DNA of 33,536 nucleotides, taken from contig CAIWWN010000259.1 in assembly GCA_903916355.1 (NCBI GenBank), positions 1 through 33,536 on the forward strand. The letters run 5' to 3'. Positions 16,670 through 25,820 of this stretch are shown piece by piece (within the stretch, counting starts at the first letter, position 1; the number at the start of each line of letters is the position of its first letter). The DNA is from an uncultured Burkholderiales bacterium (GTDB lineage: Bacteria > Pseudomonadota > Gammaproteobacteria > Burkholderiales > Burkholderiaceae_C). The notes under the pieces are model-generated. The model ran no database searches, was not told the DNA's origin, and was given only the letters and a program-made list of their open reading frames with translations. The position numbers and the translations under genes are program-made.

Positions 16670-18060
16670 ACAGTCCTCATTTTTTCGCTGAGCACGCACT
16701 TCTGCCAACAGGGTGGGCGCACAACGTGCTGTTGCAGTGGGATACCACCGGTCGCCTGTGTGCTGTGAACCCCAACAGTGTCCCGCCCCCAGGTGTTGGC
16801 CGTGCAGCCGGGCTCGTACTGCCTGGAATGCCCAACCTTCACTCTCATGCGTTCCAGCGCGCATTGGGAGGATTGACGGAATTTCGTGGCGAGATGCAGG
16901 ACAGCTTTTGGAGTTGGCGCACCCTGATGTACCGCTATGCCTCAGCGATCACGCCCGAGCAGTTGGAAGCCCTCGCCACTGGGCTCTACGTCGCGATGTT
17001 GGAGGGTGGCTATACCAGCGTCTGCGAATTCCATTACGTGCATCACGACCGCCTCGGACGAGCCTACGCAGACGATGCCATGCTGTCGCAATCTATTCTT
17101 CGGGCTGCAGCCAATACCGGAATCGGACTGACGCTGCTACCGGTGCTTTATCAGACCAGTGGATTTGGCGCTATGCCACCCCATGAGGGGCAGCGACGTT
17201 TTGTTCGCAATACCGATTCGATGTTGCGCTTGCTCGATAGACTGGGACCCCAATGCCATGCTCAAGGCGCTCGCCTAGGGCTTGCCCCGCACTCGCTTCG
17301 GGCTGTACCGCCCGACAGTTTGCGCGAGGTGTTGGCAGGCTTGAATGCCTTGGATGCCAGCGCGCCCATTCACATTCACATCGCCGAACAAACGGACGAG
17401 GTGGATGCATGCCTCGCCAAGAACGGTCAGCGACCGGTGGACTGGCTGCTGGATCATGCGCCGGTCGATGCGCGGTGGTGCCTGGTCCATGCCACGCACA
17501 TGACACCGGCTGAAAGCGCGCGTGCGGCAACCCGCGGTGCCGTTGCCGGCCTTTGCCCAACCACCGAAGCCAATCTGGGTGACGGTATTTTTGATGCATC
17601 TGTATGGCGCGGCGCTGGCGGTCGCTGGGGTGTTGGCTCCGACAGCCATGCCTGCGTGAACGCTGCCGAAGAGCTGATGATGCTGGAGTACAGCCAGCGC
17701 CTGAAAACCCGGCAACGCAATGTGCTGGCTAATGATCAACAACCCTTTGTCGCTACCGCCATGACCCTTGAGTCTGTACTTGGCGGGGCTCAAGCGAGTG
17801 GTCGCCAAGTGGCCGGGCTGGCGGTTGGTCAACAGGCCGACTGGGTCGTCCTGGATGAAACCCACGCCTTGTTGGAAGGCCTACCCTCGCCAGACGCCAT
17901 GTTGTCAGCACATGTGTTCGCCAGCAACCGCCAGTCCGCCATCGCCGACGTGTGGGTCGCAGGACGGCGGCATGTTCACGCAGGGCGTCATTCTATGCAT
18001 GCGCAAGCAAACCAAGCCTTCGTGCAAGCGCGTCGTGCGCTGGCGCAGATGCCTGGCTAA
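16666..18060 (+). CDS. hutF: Formimidoylglutamate deiminase
   Basis: HutF (464 aa) hydrolyses N-formimino-L-glutamate to N-formyl-L-glutamate and ammonia, the fourth step of the five-step histidine pathway. It is an amidohydrolase. Metal ligands are visible as H59 and H61 in PGMPNLHSHAFQR, a later histidine in HIHIAEQTDEV, and an aspartate in GVGSDSHAC; VHATHM is also conserved. The segment FRGEMQDSFWSWRTLMYRYA is typical of HutF. The length fits the family. It overlaps hutD by 4 bases and hutG begins 34 bases after its stop. The product is the substrate of the next gene. Confidence 0.95.
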   Translation: MNSPHFFAEHALLPTGWAHNVLLQWDTTGRLCAVNPNSVPPPGVGRAAGLVLPGMPNLHSHAFQRALGGLTEFRGEMQDSFWSWRTLMYRYASAITPEQLEALATGLYVAMLEGGYTSVCEFHYVHHDRLGRAYADDAMLSQSILRAAANTGIGLTLLPVLYQTSGFGAMPPHEGQRRFVRNTDSMLRLLDRLGPQCHAQGARLGLAPHSLRAVPPDSLREVLAGLNALDASAPIHIHIAEQTDEVDACLAKNGQRPVDWLLDHAPVDARWCLVHATHMTPAESARAATRGAVAGLCPTTEANLGDGIFDASVWRGAGGRWGVGSDSHACVNAAEELMMLEYSQRLKTRQRNVLANDQQPFVATAMTLESVLGGAQASGRQVAGLAVGQQADWVVLDETHALLEGLPSPDAMLSAHVFASNRQSAIADVWVAGRRHVHAGRHSMHAQANQAFVQARRALAQMPG

Positions 18061-18094
18061 CCATCTTTGTCACATCTTCCTGAACATGGCTGCA

Positions 18095-18907
18095 ATGACC
18101 TACACCACACCGCCTCCTTTTTTGTTTCACGCGGGGACCCAGCCGCTGCTGCTGTCGATTCCGCACATGGGCACACATGTGCCGCTCAGCATTGCCGAGC
18201 GACTGACTAACGAAGCCCGACGTGTTCCTGACACCGACTGGCATCTCGATCGGCTCTATGCGTTTGCGCGCGACATGGGTGCTTCGATACTTCAGGCCAC
18301 GCACTCGCGCTATGTTGTCGACCTCAACCGACCGCCCGACAACGCCAGTCTCTATCCCGGACAAAACACAACCAGCCTTTGCCCGCTGGAGACGTTCGAC
18401 GGCATGCCGATTTATCAATCTGGCAAGAATCCGGACGACACCGAAGTTGTGCTCCGGCGTGACACCTGGTGGCACCCTTACCACCAGCAATTGCGTGCCG
18501 AGCTCGATCGCATCAAAGCCCAACACGGCGTAGCCGTGTTATGGGATGCACATTCGATACGCTCTGTACTTCCGCGGTTCTTTGAAGGCAAGCTACCCGA
18601 TCTGAACTTGGGCACAGCCAATGGCGCGAGCTGCGCGCCCGAGCTGGCATGTCAATTGCTGGAGATCGCTTGTGCAACCCAGAACCAAACGGCCATACTC
18701 AATGGTCGCTATACAGGGGGCTACATTACGCGCCACTATGGGCAACCTGATATGGGAATACATGCAGTACAACTGGAGATGACGCAGTGCAACTACATGC
18801 AGGAGCAGTGGCCTTTCGAATACCGGGCCGAAGCGGCAGCCTTCATACAACCACGCCTGCAACTGATGTTGGAGACTGCAATTGCCTTCGCCAAGGCAAA
18901 TCGTTGA
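18095..18907 (+). CDS. hutG: N-formylglutamate deformylase
   Basis: HutG (270 aa) hydrolyses N-formyl-L-glutamate to L-glutamate and formate, the last step of the HutF branch. Family marks seen are LLLSIPHMGTHVP, DTDWHLDRLYAFA, VVDLNRPPDN, VLWDAHSI, NGRYTGGYITRHYG and VQLEMTQCNYM; several of the His and Asp residues should hold the metal. ATG 18095 gives the normal N-terminus (MTYTTPPPFLFHAG); ATG 18086, three codons earlier, is also possible. An open frame continues upstream into hutF but is just overlap. This ends the tightly packed block. Confidence 0.94.
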   Translation: MTYTTPPPFLFHAGTQPLLLSIPHMGTHVPLSIAERLTNEARRVPDTDWHLDRLYAFARDMGASILQATHSRYVVDLNRPPDNASLYPGQNTTSLCPLETFDGMPIYQSGKNPDDTEVVLRRDTWWHPYHQQLRAELDRIKAQHGVAVLWDAHSIRSVLPRFFEGKLPDLNLGTANGASCAPELACQLLEIACATQNQTAILNGRYTGGYITRHYGQPDMGIHAVQLEMTQCNYMQEQWPFEYRAEAAAFIQPRLQLMLETAIAFAKANR

Positions 18908-18983
18908 ACAGGCCTGTCCCAGTCAAGTCGAGGAGTCGTCAATGGCTTTATAGTTCAGGTTTTGAAGACCAAGGCAAACTCTT

Positions 18984-19184
18984 ATGCGCGTGACCAATAA
19001 CCCTGAAGACATCGGAACTTGTGGTTGCGGAAGGAGTCCCACTGGCAAATGCATCGGTTGGCATGGGTTGAATGCACAACAACTTCAAGAAGCCAGAAAG
19101 AATTGGGATGACGCGAAGGCAGCCCAGGTCTCCTCTGCACTCAAGATCGACAGCACCGATGTGACTGTGCCCACTGGGCAGTAA
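18984..19184 (+). CDS. Small protein with degenerate CDGSH-like cysteine motif (66 aa)
   Basis: The protein carries C13-G-C15-G-R-S18-x4-C23-I-G-W-H27 near its N-terminus. CDGSH iron-sulfur proteins use C-x-C-x2-S/T-x3-P-x-C-D-G-S/A/T-H to hold a 2Fe-2S cluster by three Cys and one His. Here the spacing between Ser and the third Cys is one residue shorter and CDGSH is CIGWH, but all four potential ligands are kept. The rest is helical and charged (LNAQQLQEARKNWDDAKAAQ). No strong Shine-Dalgarno is seen. It lies 76 bases after hutG and 39 before the DUF1330 gene. An Fe-S or Zn site is inference. Confidence 0.72.
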   Translation: MRVTNNPEDIGTCGCGRSPTGKCIGWHGLNAQQLQEARKNWDDAKAAQVSSALKIDSTDVTVPTGQ

Positions 19185-19223
19185 GTTCAACGGATCATTA
19201 CTCTTCAATCTAAGGATCGTCAC

Positions 19224-19517
19224 ATGGCCAAAGCTTATTGGATCAGCGCTTACCGAGAAATCAAAGACAACGATGCCCTGGCGGCTTACGCCAAATTAGC
19301 GGGCCCCTCCTTGGCCGCGGCAGGCGGTACATTTTTGGCGCGCGGTGTGCCTGGTGCCGTCAAAGAAAATGGCGTGCAACTGCGCACCGTGTTGATCGAA
19401 TTCGCCAGTTTAGAGGCGGCCTTGGCCGCCTACGACAGCCCTGGCTACAAGGAAGCCCTGGCGGCTCTGGGCAGCAATGCGGTGGTGCGCGATATCCGTC
19501 TGATTGAAGGTCTGTGA
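19224..19517 (+). CDS. DUF1330 domain protein
   Basis: This 97-residue protein has the DUF1330 pattern: MAKAYWISAYREIKDNDALAAYAKLAGPSL at the start, GGTFLARG in the middle, and LIEFASLEAALAAYDSPGYKEAL near the end. Members are small alpha/beta proteins of the dimeric ferredoxin-like (ABM-like) fold; most have no assigned function. A TAAGGA Shine-Dalgarno lies about 7 bases before the ATG. The sulfatase gene follows 45 bases after. Confidence 0.88.
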   Translation: MAKAYWISAYREIKDNDALAAYAKLAGPSLAAAGGTFLARGVPGAVKENGVQLRTVLIEFASLEAALAAYDSPGYKEALAALGSNAVVRDIRLIEGL

Positions 19518-19562
19518 GTGCCCGGCAGTGTGGCCGCGAAGTCGCACATTAGCGCTTTGAAC

Positions 19563-21527
19563 ATGAAACTCATCTTGCCCAGCCTGATCGCCGCACTCGC
19601 ACTGCTGGCGGCTTGCACCCGAAGCGGCGATGCGCTGACTGCGGTCGGTGACGCGACGCCGGCCACGCTCAAGGCCAATGCCCAGTTCGCGCAAGAACTC
19701 CAGCTTGACGATCAGCAGGACTTCCAAGACGCCCTGCGCGGCCTCATCGCCAAGCCTTCGGGCAAGATCGTGGCCGCTGACGGCACACTGCTGAAAGATT
19801 TTGACGCCTACGGATTTCTCCAAGGAAAGCCCGCCGACACGGTCAATCCCAGCCTGTGGCGCCACGCTCAGCTCAATGCCAACGCCGGCTTGTTCAAGGT
19901 GACCGAAGGGGTCTACCAGTTGCGTGGCTTTGACATGGCCAACATGACCCTCATCGAGGGCCGGACCGGCTGGATCGTGGCCGATACGCTCACTGCCCGT
20001 GAGAGCGCGGCAGCGGCTTTGGCCTTCGCGCGTCAACATTTGGGCAACAGGCCGGTGTCTGCCGTGATCTTCACGCACGCGCACGCGGACCATTTTGGTG
20101 GTGCGCTGGGCGTCATCAGTCCTCAAGAGATCGCCGAGCGCAAGGTGCCCGTGATCGCACCGGCAGGCTTCTTGGAAGAAGCCACCAGCGAAAACGTGCT
20201 GGTCGGCACCGGCATGATGCGTCGATCGATCTACCAATTCGGCCGCGATCTGCCGCGCTCGGTCAAGGGCAACGTGGACAACGGGCTGGGCAAAGACCTG
20301 GTCTACGGCGACGTGGGTATTTTGCAACCCAACAGGCTCATCGACAGTTCCACACAGGTGATGGATCTGGACGGCGTGCGCTTTGTCTTTCACAACGTCC
20401 CCAACGCCGAGTGCCCGGCCGAGTTGACCTTCAGTCTGCCTGACAAGAAGCTCTATGATGGCGCCGAAAATCTGTCCCGGACCATGCACAACCTGCTTCC
20501 CGTTCGGGGCGCCAAGGTGCGCGACGCGCTGCGCTGGTCCACCTACATGGACCAGGCACTGGCGCAAACCGCCGATGCCGAGGTCTACATCGGTTCGCAC
20601 AATTGGCCGATCTGGGGCAATGCCCAGATCAGGGAATTCATCACCAAACACCGGGACGTCTACAAGTACACCCATGACCAGACGGTGAGACTGATCAATG
20701 CCGGCCTCACCCCGCGCGAGATCGCCGACACCGTGAAGCTGCCCAAGTCGCTTGCCGACTATTTGGGCACGCGCGGTTACTACGGCGACCTGCGCCATAA
20801 CGTGAAGGCCGTCTACCAGTTCTACATGGGCGCCTACGATGGCAACCCGGCCAACCTCAATCCTTTACCGCCGCCAGCGTCGGCCAAAAAATACCTGGAA
20901 CTCATCGGTGGCACCGACAAGGCCGTGGCGGCGGCGCAAACGGCCTATGACAAGGGCGAGTACCGCTGGGCCGCCGAACTGCTGAACCAGGCCGTATTGG
21001 GTGACCCGTCCAGCCAAGCGGCAAAGGCCTTGTTGGCCCAAACCTACGAGCAAATGGGCTACATGTCCGAGGCCGCCACATGGCGAAACAGCTATCTCAC
21101 CGCGGCGATGGAGTTGCGCAAGGGACCGCCGGCCAAGGGCGTGTCCAGCGCGCGGGCCCTCGACATGCTGCAACAAACGCCCATCGAGCGCTTCCTGGAA
21201 GCCATGGCTGCAGGGCTGGACGGCCCGGCAGCCGAGGGCAAAAACCTGAAGGTGAACCTGGTGCTGACCGATACGCAAGAGTCCTACGTGCTGTGGATCG
21301 AGAACGCGGTGCTGCACTTCAAGAGCGGAGCACCGGCTGCCGATGCCAACGCCACCCTGACCTTGACCAAGGCCATTTTTGTCAAAATGATCGCCGGCAC
21401 GGCGGGCGTCAAAGACACGTTGCTCAGCAATGACCTCAAGGTGGGCGGCAGCAAGATCGACTTGGTGCGATTTTTCACGCTGATCGACAAGGCGGCGGGC
21501 ACCTTTGCCATCGTCACGAAGCCCTAG
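19563..21527 (+). CDS. Alkyl/aryl-sulfatase, metallo-beta-lactamase type, predicted lipoprotein
   Basis: This 654-residue enzyme resembles SdsA1/Pseudomonas alkyl sulfatases, which hydrolyse alkyl sulfates such as dodecyl sulfate with a binuclear zinc site. The zinc motif is T-H172-A-H174-A-D176-H177 in the stretch FTHAHADHFGG. Other family parts are AENLSRTMHNLLPVRGAKVRD, IGSHNWPIWG, the dimerisation region with YQFYMGAYDGNPANLNPLPP, and a C-terminal SCP2-like domain (about residues 545-654). The N-terminus MKLILPSLIAALALLAAC is a lipoprotein signal with lipobox Cys at 18, so it is probably membrane anchored. The frame opens at 19518, but ATG 19563 gives the signal. It converges on miaA with one base between stops. 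Confidence 0.93.
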   Translation: MKLILPSLIAALALLAACTRSGDALTAVGDATPATLKANAQFAQELQLDDQQDFQDALRGLIAKPSGKIVAADGTLLKDFDAYGFLQGKPADTVNPSLWRHAQLNANAGLFKVTEGVYQLRGFDMANMTLIEGRTGWIVADTLTARESAAAALAFARQHLGNRPVSAVIFTHAHADHFGGALGVISPQEIAERKVPVIAPAGFLEEATSENVLVGTGMMRRSIYQFGRDLPRSVKGNVDNGLGKDLVYGDVGILQPNRLIDSSTQVMDLDGVRFVFHNVPNAECPAELTFSLPDKKLYDGAENLSRTMHNLLPVRGAKVRDALRWSTYMDQALAQTADAEVYIGSHNWPIWGNAQIREFITKHRDVYKYTHDQTVRLINAGLTPREIADTVKLPKSLADYLGTRGYYGDLRHNVKAVYQFYMGAYDGNPANLNPLPPPASAKKYLELIGGTDKAVAAAQTAYDKGEYRWAAELLNQAVLGDPSSQAAKALLAQTYEQMGYMSEAATWRNSYLTAAMELRKGPPAKGVSSARALDMLQQTPIERFLEAMAAGLDGPAAEGKNLKVNLVLTDTQESYVLWIENAVLHFKSGAPAADANATLTLTKAIFVKMIAGTAGVKDTLLSNDLKVGGSKIDLVRFFTLIDKAAGTFAIVTKP

Positions 21528-21528
21528 T

Positions 21529-22500
21529 TCAGTTCGGTACTAACTGCTGGGCCAAAGCCATGACCTGTGGCAAAGCATCGACCGCATCTGCGGCCACCGC
21601 ATGCCGGTGCGGCATGCTGCGCAGCCAGGTGATTTGGCGTTTGGCGAGTTGACGGGTGGCAAAAATACCCAAGTCCCTCATCTTGCCGTGCATCTGTCCC
21701 GTGGGCGCGTGAGAATCTAGCGTTTCCCAAACTTGGCGGTAACCGACGCAGCGCATGGACGGCAGATCGGCGTGCAAATCACCTCGTGCGCGCAGCGCTT
21801 GCACTTCGGCCACAAAGCCTTGTTCCAGCATGTGATCGAAACGCAGGGCAATGCGTGCATGCAGCCACGAACGGTCCACAGGCTCCAGCGAGATCAAGGC
21901 AATGTCTTGGCGGGCAGGAGCTTGGGTATCTCGCGTTTGAAAGGATGAGATGGGCTGCCCGGTGAGCTGCCACACTTCCAGGGCGCGCAGGATGCGCTGG
22001 GTGTCGGCCGGTGCCAAACGCGCCGCTGTGACCGGGTCGACCTGTTGCAAGCGCGTGTACAGCGGCGCCAGGCCCTCTTGCGCCAAAGTCTCTTGGAAGG
22101 CTGCGCGCACCTCGGGGTGGGCCGGTGGCATGTCGCTCAGGCCTTCGAACAAGGCTTTGAAATACAACATGGTGCCGCCGACCAACAAAGGCATGCGGCC
22201 GCGCGCTCGGATCTGCGCCATCAGCTGCTCGGCGTCGCGCACAAACTCGGCCGCGCTGTAGGCGTTCAGCGGGTCTCGGATGTCAATCAAATGGTGCGGC
22301 ACCGCCGCCAACTCGGCCGCCGTTGGTTTGGCCGTGCCAATGTCCATGCCGCGAAACACCAGCGCCGAATCTACGCTGATGATTTCAACACCGCCGCGCT
22401 CGCGCCATTGATCGGCCAGCGCCAAAGCCGCTGCCGTTTTGCCGCTGGCTGTGGGGCCCGCCAGGGCCAGGGCCATAGGCTGTGGCGTTGCGGTGTTCAT
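21529..22500 (-). CDS. miaA: tRNA dimethylallyltransferase
   Basis: MiaA (323 aa) adds a dimethylallyl group to adenosine 37 of tRNAs reading codons that begin with U. The P-loop GPTASGKT is at residues 15-22. Further family motifs are [50 protein letters not shown] and [15 protein letters not shown]. The frame extends far upstream inside the MFS gene, but ATG 22500 gives the standard N-terminus and forms an ATGA overlap with the MFS stop. It is the last gene of the mutL-MFS-miaA unit. Its stop lies one base from the sulfatase stop. Confidence 0.97.
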   Translation of the reverse strand: MNTATPQPMALALAGPTASGKTAAALALADQWRERGGVEIISVDSALVFRGMDIGTAKPTAAELAAVPHHLIDIRDPLNAYSAAEFVRDAEQLMAQIRARGRMPLLVGGTMLYFKALFEGLSDMPPAHPEVRAAFQETLAQEGLAPLYTRLQQVDPVTAARLAPADTQRILRALEVWQLTGQPISSFQTRDTQAPARQDIALISLEPVDRSWLHARIALRFDHMLEQGFVAEVQALRARGDLHADLPSMRCVGYRQVWETLDSHAPTGQMHGKMRDLGIFATRQLAKRQITWLRSMPHRHAVAADAVDALPQVMALAQQLVPN

Positions 22501-23753
22501 TTGCCCAAGGCGGGCAAGCGCCGCACCCAAGTCCAAGCCAGCAGCCCGATGCACAAGCTCCACAGCAGCATGCCGTGGGCCAGGGCCAAGCTCGGCTGCG
22601 CCATGTGCGAGCCCAGCCAGCCGCCCATGAAGAAGGCGCCCAGCATCATCAAAAAGCCGTTCAGCGCCGAGGCCGTGCCCGCCATGCGGGGAAAGGGCGC
22701 CACCGCGCCGCTTTGTCCGCAGGGTTGGTGCACGCCATGCGCCAACATGAACAGGTACACCGGACCCATGACGGCCCAGGGGCCGTACCAAGACTGGTCT
22801 TGCCCGGCATAGGCCAGCACGGTGAGCGAGATGCCGCCGGCCAGTGTGAAACACGAGGCCAGTGCCACACACTTTTGCACGCTCATGCGCAGCAGCAACC
22901 AGCGGCAAATGAAGGTGCCCACGATGTAGGAAAACGACATCGACAACATCAACAAACCGTAGTGTGTTTTACTCAAACCAAACTGGCGCACAAACACAAA
23001 AGAAGACGCGGCCAAGAAGGTGAACAGGCCCAGGTACGAGGCTGAGGACAAGGCGCAGTAAGCCCGAAACGTCGGGTTGCGCAGGATCACACCCCAGGCC
23101 TTGATCAAAGCCACGGGCTCCAGAGCACGCGGGTTGGCTTGTGCCAGTGTTTCTTTGAACTTCAGGGCCAGCAGGACCCACGTCACAAGACCAAAGAGGG
23201 CCAGCACCATCAAGGCGGGCCGCCAGCCCCAGTGGTCGGTCAGCAGGCCGCCCAGGGGCGCGCAGGCACAGGCAATCACGCCCAGACCGGTCAAGGCTTG
23301 GGACATCACGCGCGCACCCTCCAGTGGCTGATACAAGTCGCGCACCACCGCTCGCGCCGCCATGACGGCCGCACCCATGGCCACGCCTTGCAAGGTACGC
23401 CATAGGATCAACAGGTCCATGGAGGGTGCCAGCGCGCAACCGACCGAGGCCAGGCCGTAAGCGCCCATACCCCAGAGCAACACCGGGCGGCGGCCAAAGC
23501 GGTCCGACAGCGGCCCCCACAACAGTTGCGACAAACCAAAGGCCAGCAGCAGCGCCGTCAAGGTCAGTTGCGCTTGCGGCATGCTGGCGGCAAAGCCTTC
23601 GGTCAAGGTGGGCAGGGCGGGCAAATACAAATCGGTGGTGACCGGTTGGATGCCCAGCAGCAAAGCCAAAATCAACACCACCCACACACGGGGCATGGCG
23701 CTTTCAGTCAGTTTGTGAGAGGCGGCCCCGGTGGCGGCGTGCGGCGTTGTCAT
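22497..23753 (-). CDS. Bcr/CflA family multidrug efflux MFS transporter
   Basis: This 418-residue inner-membrane protein has about 12 helices. The MFS motif between helices 2 and 3 is visible as [16 protein letters not shown], and [12 protein letters not shown] is typical of drug:H+ antiporters of the Bcr/CflA type. ATG 23753 starts [17 protein letters not shown] and overlaps the last base of the mutL stop (TGATG); an upstream extension of the frame inside mutL is not needed. The insertion of an exporter between mutL and miaA is a tight coupling of unrelated functions. Substrate unknown. Confidence 0.92.
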   Translation of the reverse strand: MTTPHAATGAASHKLTESAMPRVWVVLILALLLGIQPVTTDLYLPALPTLTEGFAASMPQAQLTLTALLLAFGLSQLLWGPLSDRFGRRPVLLWGMGAYGLASVGCALAPSMDLLILWRTLQGVAMGAAVMAARAVVRDLYQPLEGARVMSQALTGLGVIACACAPLGGLLTDHWGWRPALMVLALFGLVTWVLLALKFKETLAQANPRALEPVALIKAWGVILRNPTFRAYCALSSASYLGLFTFLAASSFVFVRQFGLSKTHYGLLMLSMSFSYIVGTFICRWLLLRMSVQKCVALASCFTLAGGISLTVLAYAGQDQSWYGPWAVMGPVYLFMLAHGVHQPCGQSGAVAPFPRMAGTASALNGFLMMLGAFFMGGWLGSHMAQPSLALAHGMLLWSLCIGLLAWTWVRRLPALGK

Positions 23754-25780
23754 CAGCGACCGCGCATGAACAAAGTGTCCAACTCGCGCATCGTGACCTG
23801 TCGCCAAGTGGGGCGGCCGTGGTTGCATTGGTCTGAGCGCTCGGTCTCTTCCATCTGGCGCAGCAAGGCGTTCATTTCGTCCAGTGTGAGGCGCCGGTTG
23901 GCGCGCACCGCGCCATGGCAGGCCATGGTGCCCAAGATCTCGTTGTGCGCACGTTGCACCACGGTGGAGGCGTCATGTTGCGCCAACTCGGCCAACACGC
24001 TGCGCGCCAACTCCACGGCGTCGCCTAGCGCCAAGGTGGTGGGCACGGCGCGCACCGCCAAGGTTTTGGCCGACAAGGGCGAAATCTCCAGGCCCAGCTG
24101 GCTCAAGACCTCTTGGCAAGTTTCGGCCGTGGCCACTTCGTTCGGCGTGGCGGCAAAGGTGGCGGGAATCAACAAGGGTTGGCTGCTGATCTGGGTCTGA
24201 GTCCATTGCTGCTTAAGCCGCTCATAGACGATGCGTTCGTGCGCCGCATGCATGTCGACCACGATCAAACCTTGTGCGTTTTCGGCCAGCACGTACACGC
24301 CTTGCAGTTGGGCAATGGCACGGCCCAGAGGCCAGTCGCCTGGCGGTAAATCGGCGGGCGTGGTCAGTGGCGCTGTGTCTGCGGGCGCGTCCATGCTGAG
24401 CACCGCGGAGACGTTGGGCTCACCGTAGGCGGCGCGGGGTGTGCCCAAAGGTTCAAAGCCTGAACCGCTGGGCGTCGCACTGGCTGCGCCTTCTTGCGAC
24501 GGGCCCCACAGGGCTTGCAGATCGGCCACATGGCGGCTGTAGCGCGTGTTGCCGGGGGCTTGCCAGCCAAAGGCCTGCTTATGGGGCGCACCAGGCGTGT
24601 CCAAGGCCATGCCGCGTTGCTGCCAGGCCGCCGACTCGGGCAGGCGCGGTGCAGCGCTTACGGACAAATTAAACCCAGCAGCGTCCTTGGCGTTGTCTGC
24701 GCCCAAGGCCTGCGCCGTCAGCGCATGCGCGCGCGGCACGGCCAAGGCGTTTTCAATCGCGTGGCGCACGGCCTGGTGGATCTCGCGGCTGTCGCGAAAA
24801 CGCACCTCAATTTTGGTCGGGTGCACATTCACATCGACCCGGGTCGGGTCCATTTGCACATACAGCGCGTACACCGGTTGGCGTTGGCCGTGCAGCACGT
24901 CTTCGTAGGCGCTGCGCGCACCGTGGGTCAAAACCTTGTCGCGCACAAAGCGGCCGTTCACATAGGCAAACTGGTGGTCAGGCCGCGAGCGGGCGGCGTC
25001 GGGTACACCGGCGCGCCCGGTGATGTGCACCGGGCCAATGCGGTAGCTGACGGCCACCGACTGCGCCACAAAATCTTCGCCCAGCACATCGGCCAAACGC
25101 TGTTCCAGACCGGTCGGGCCGGGGTGGTTGCGCCATTGCTCGACCAGCTTGCCTTCGTGCCAAATGGCAAATCCTACGTCGGGCCGGGCCAGGGCATGGC
25201 GGCGCACGGATTCGATGCAGTGCGCCAGCTCGGTGCCGTCAGATTTGAGAAATTTTCGCCGCGCAGGGGTGGAGAAAAACAGTTCTTTCACTTCCACCGT
25301 GGTGCCCATGGCGCGCGCTGCAGGGCGCAACTCGCCGGTGCGCCCGTCCAGAATGCAAGCATTGGCCTGGCCCTCGGTGCGCGACAGCACCGTCATTTCG
25401 GACACCGAGTTGATCGCGGCCAAGGCTTCGCCCCGAAACCCCATGGTGGCCACGGACTCCAAATCGTCCAGGCTGCCGATCTTGCTGGTGGCGTGGCGCT
25501 TCAAGGCCACGGGCAGTTCGTCGGGGGCAATGCCGGCGCCATCGTCTTCCACCGCAATCAAGCGCGTGCCGCCTGCCAACAGGCGCAGGGTGATCTGGCT
25601 CGCCCCCGCGTCCAAGGCGTTGTCCAGTAACTCGCGCACCACCGAAGCAGGGCGCTCCACCACTTCGCCCGCAGCAATCTGGCTGATCAACTCGTCAGGC
25701 AGCTCACGAATCGGCTGGCGGGGGGATGGTTGGGAAGAAGGGGGGAGGCCTTCAAAAGAGGCGGCAAGTTCGGTGTTCAC
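23753..25780 (-). CDS. mutL: DNA mismatch repair protein MutL, endonuclease-type
   Basis: MutL (675 aa from GTG 25780) is the ATP-driven coordinator of mismatch repair. The GHKL ATPase motifs are LISQIAAGEVVERPASVVRE, ELLDNALDAGAS, EDDGAGI, TMGFRGEALAAI and GTTVEVKELF. The C-terminal part has DMHAAHERIVYE, which fits the metal-binding D-x-H-A-x2-E-x4-E nuclease motif, and also ACHGAVRA and CNHGRPTW. E. coli MutL lacks these; Neisseria MutL has them and nicks DNA. TTG 25786, two codons earlier with AAGGA 8 bases upstream, is another start. GTG 25780 sits 6 bases after TACAAT. Residues about 365-470 form a variable linker. Confidence 0.96.
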   Translation of the reverse strand: MNTELAASFEGLPPSSQPSPRQPIRELPDELISQIAAGEVVERPASVVRELLDNALDAGASQITLRLLAGGTRLIAVEDDGAGIAPDELPVALKRHATSKIGSLDDLESVATMGFRGEALAAINSVSEMTVLSRTEGQANACILDGRTGELRPAARAMGTTVEVKELFFSTPARRKFLKSDGTELAHCIESVRRHALARPDVGFAIWHEGKLVEQWRNHPGPTGLEQRLADVLGEDFVAQSVAVSYRIGPVHITGRAGVPDAARSRPDHQFAYVNGRFVRDKVLTHGARSAYEDVLHGQRQPVYALYVQMDPTRVDVNVHPTKIEVRFRDSREIHQAVRHAIENALAVPRAHALTAQALGADNAKDAAGFNLSVSAAPRLPESAAWQQRGMALDTPGAPHKQAFGWQAPGNTRYSRHVADLQALWGPSQEGAASATPSGSGFEPLGTPRAAYGEPNVSAVLSMDAPADTAPLTTPADLPPGDWPLGRAIAQLQGVYVLAENAQGLIVVDMHAAHERIVYERLKQQWTQTQISSQPLLIPATFAATPNEVATAETCQEVLSQLGLEISPLSAKTLAVRAVPTTLALGDAVELARSVLAELAQHDASTVVQRAHNEILGTMACHGAVRANRRLTLDEMNALLRQMEETERSDQCNHGRPTWRQVTMRELDTLFMRGR

Positions 25781-25792
25781 CCGCAAATTGTA
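25780..25792 (-). promoter_or_regulatory. -10 box of mutL, possible leaderless start
   Basis: On the minus strand TACAAT (25792-25787) is followed by 6 bases and GTG 25780. Transcription starting at the usual distance would begin at the start codon. The competing reading is that AAGGA further upstream serves TTG 25786. No good -35 is seen at 16-18 bases. Confidence 0.4.
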
Positions 25793-25820
25793 GGTCCTTC
25801 GTCAAGCATGAGGTCCAAGG

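Noticed and set aside
18908-18917. ACAGGCCTGT palindrome directly after hutG
   Set aside because: A 10-base perfect palindrome without loop or T-run is neither a terminator nor a clear operator; chance is likely.
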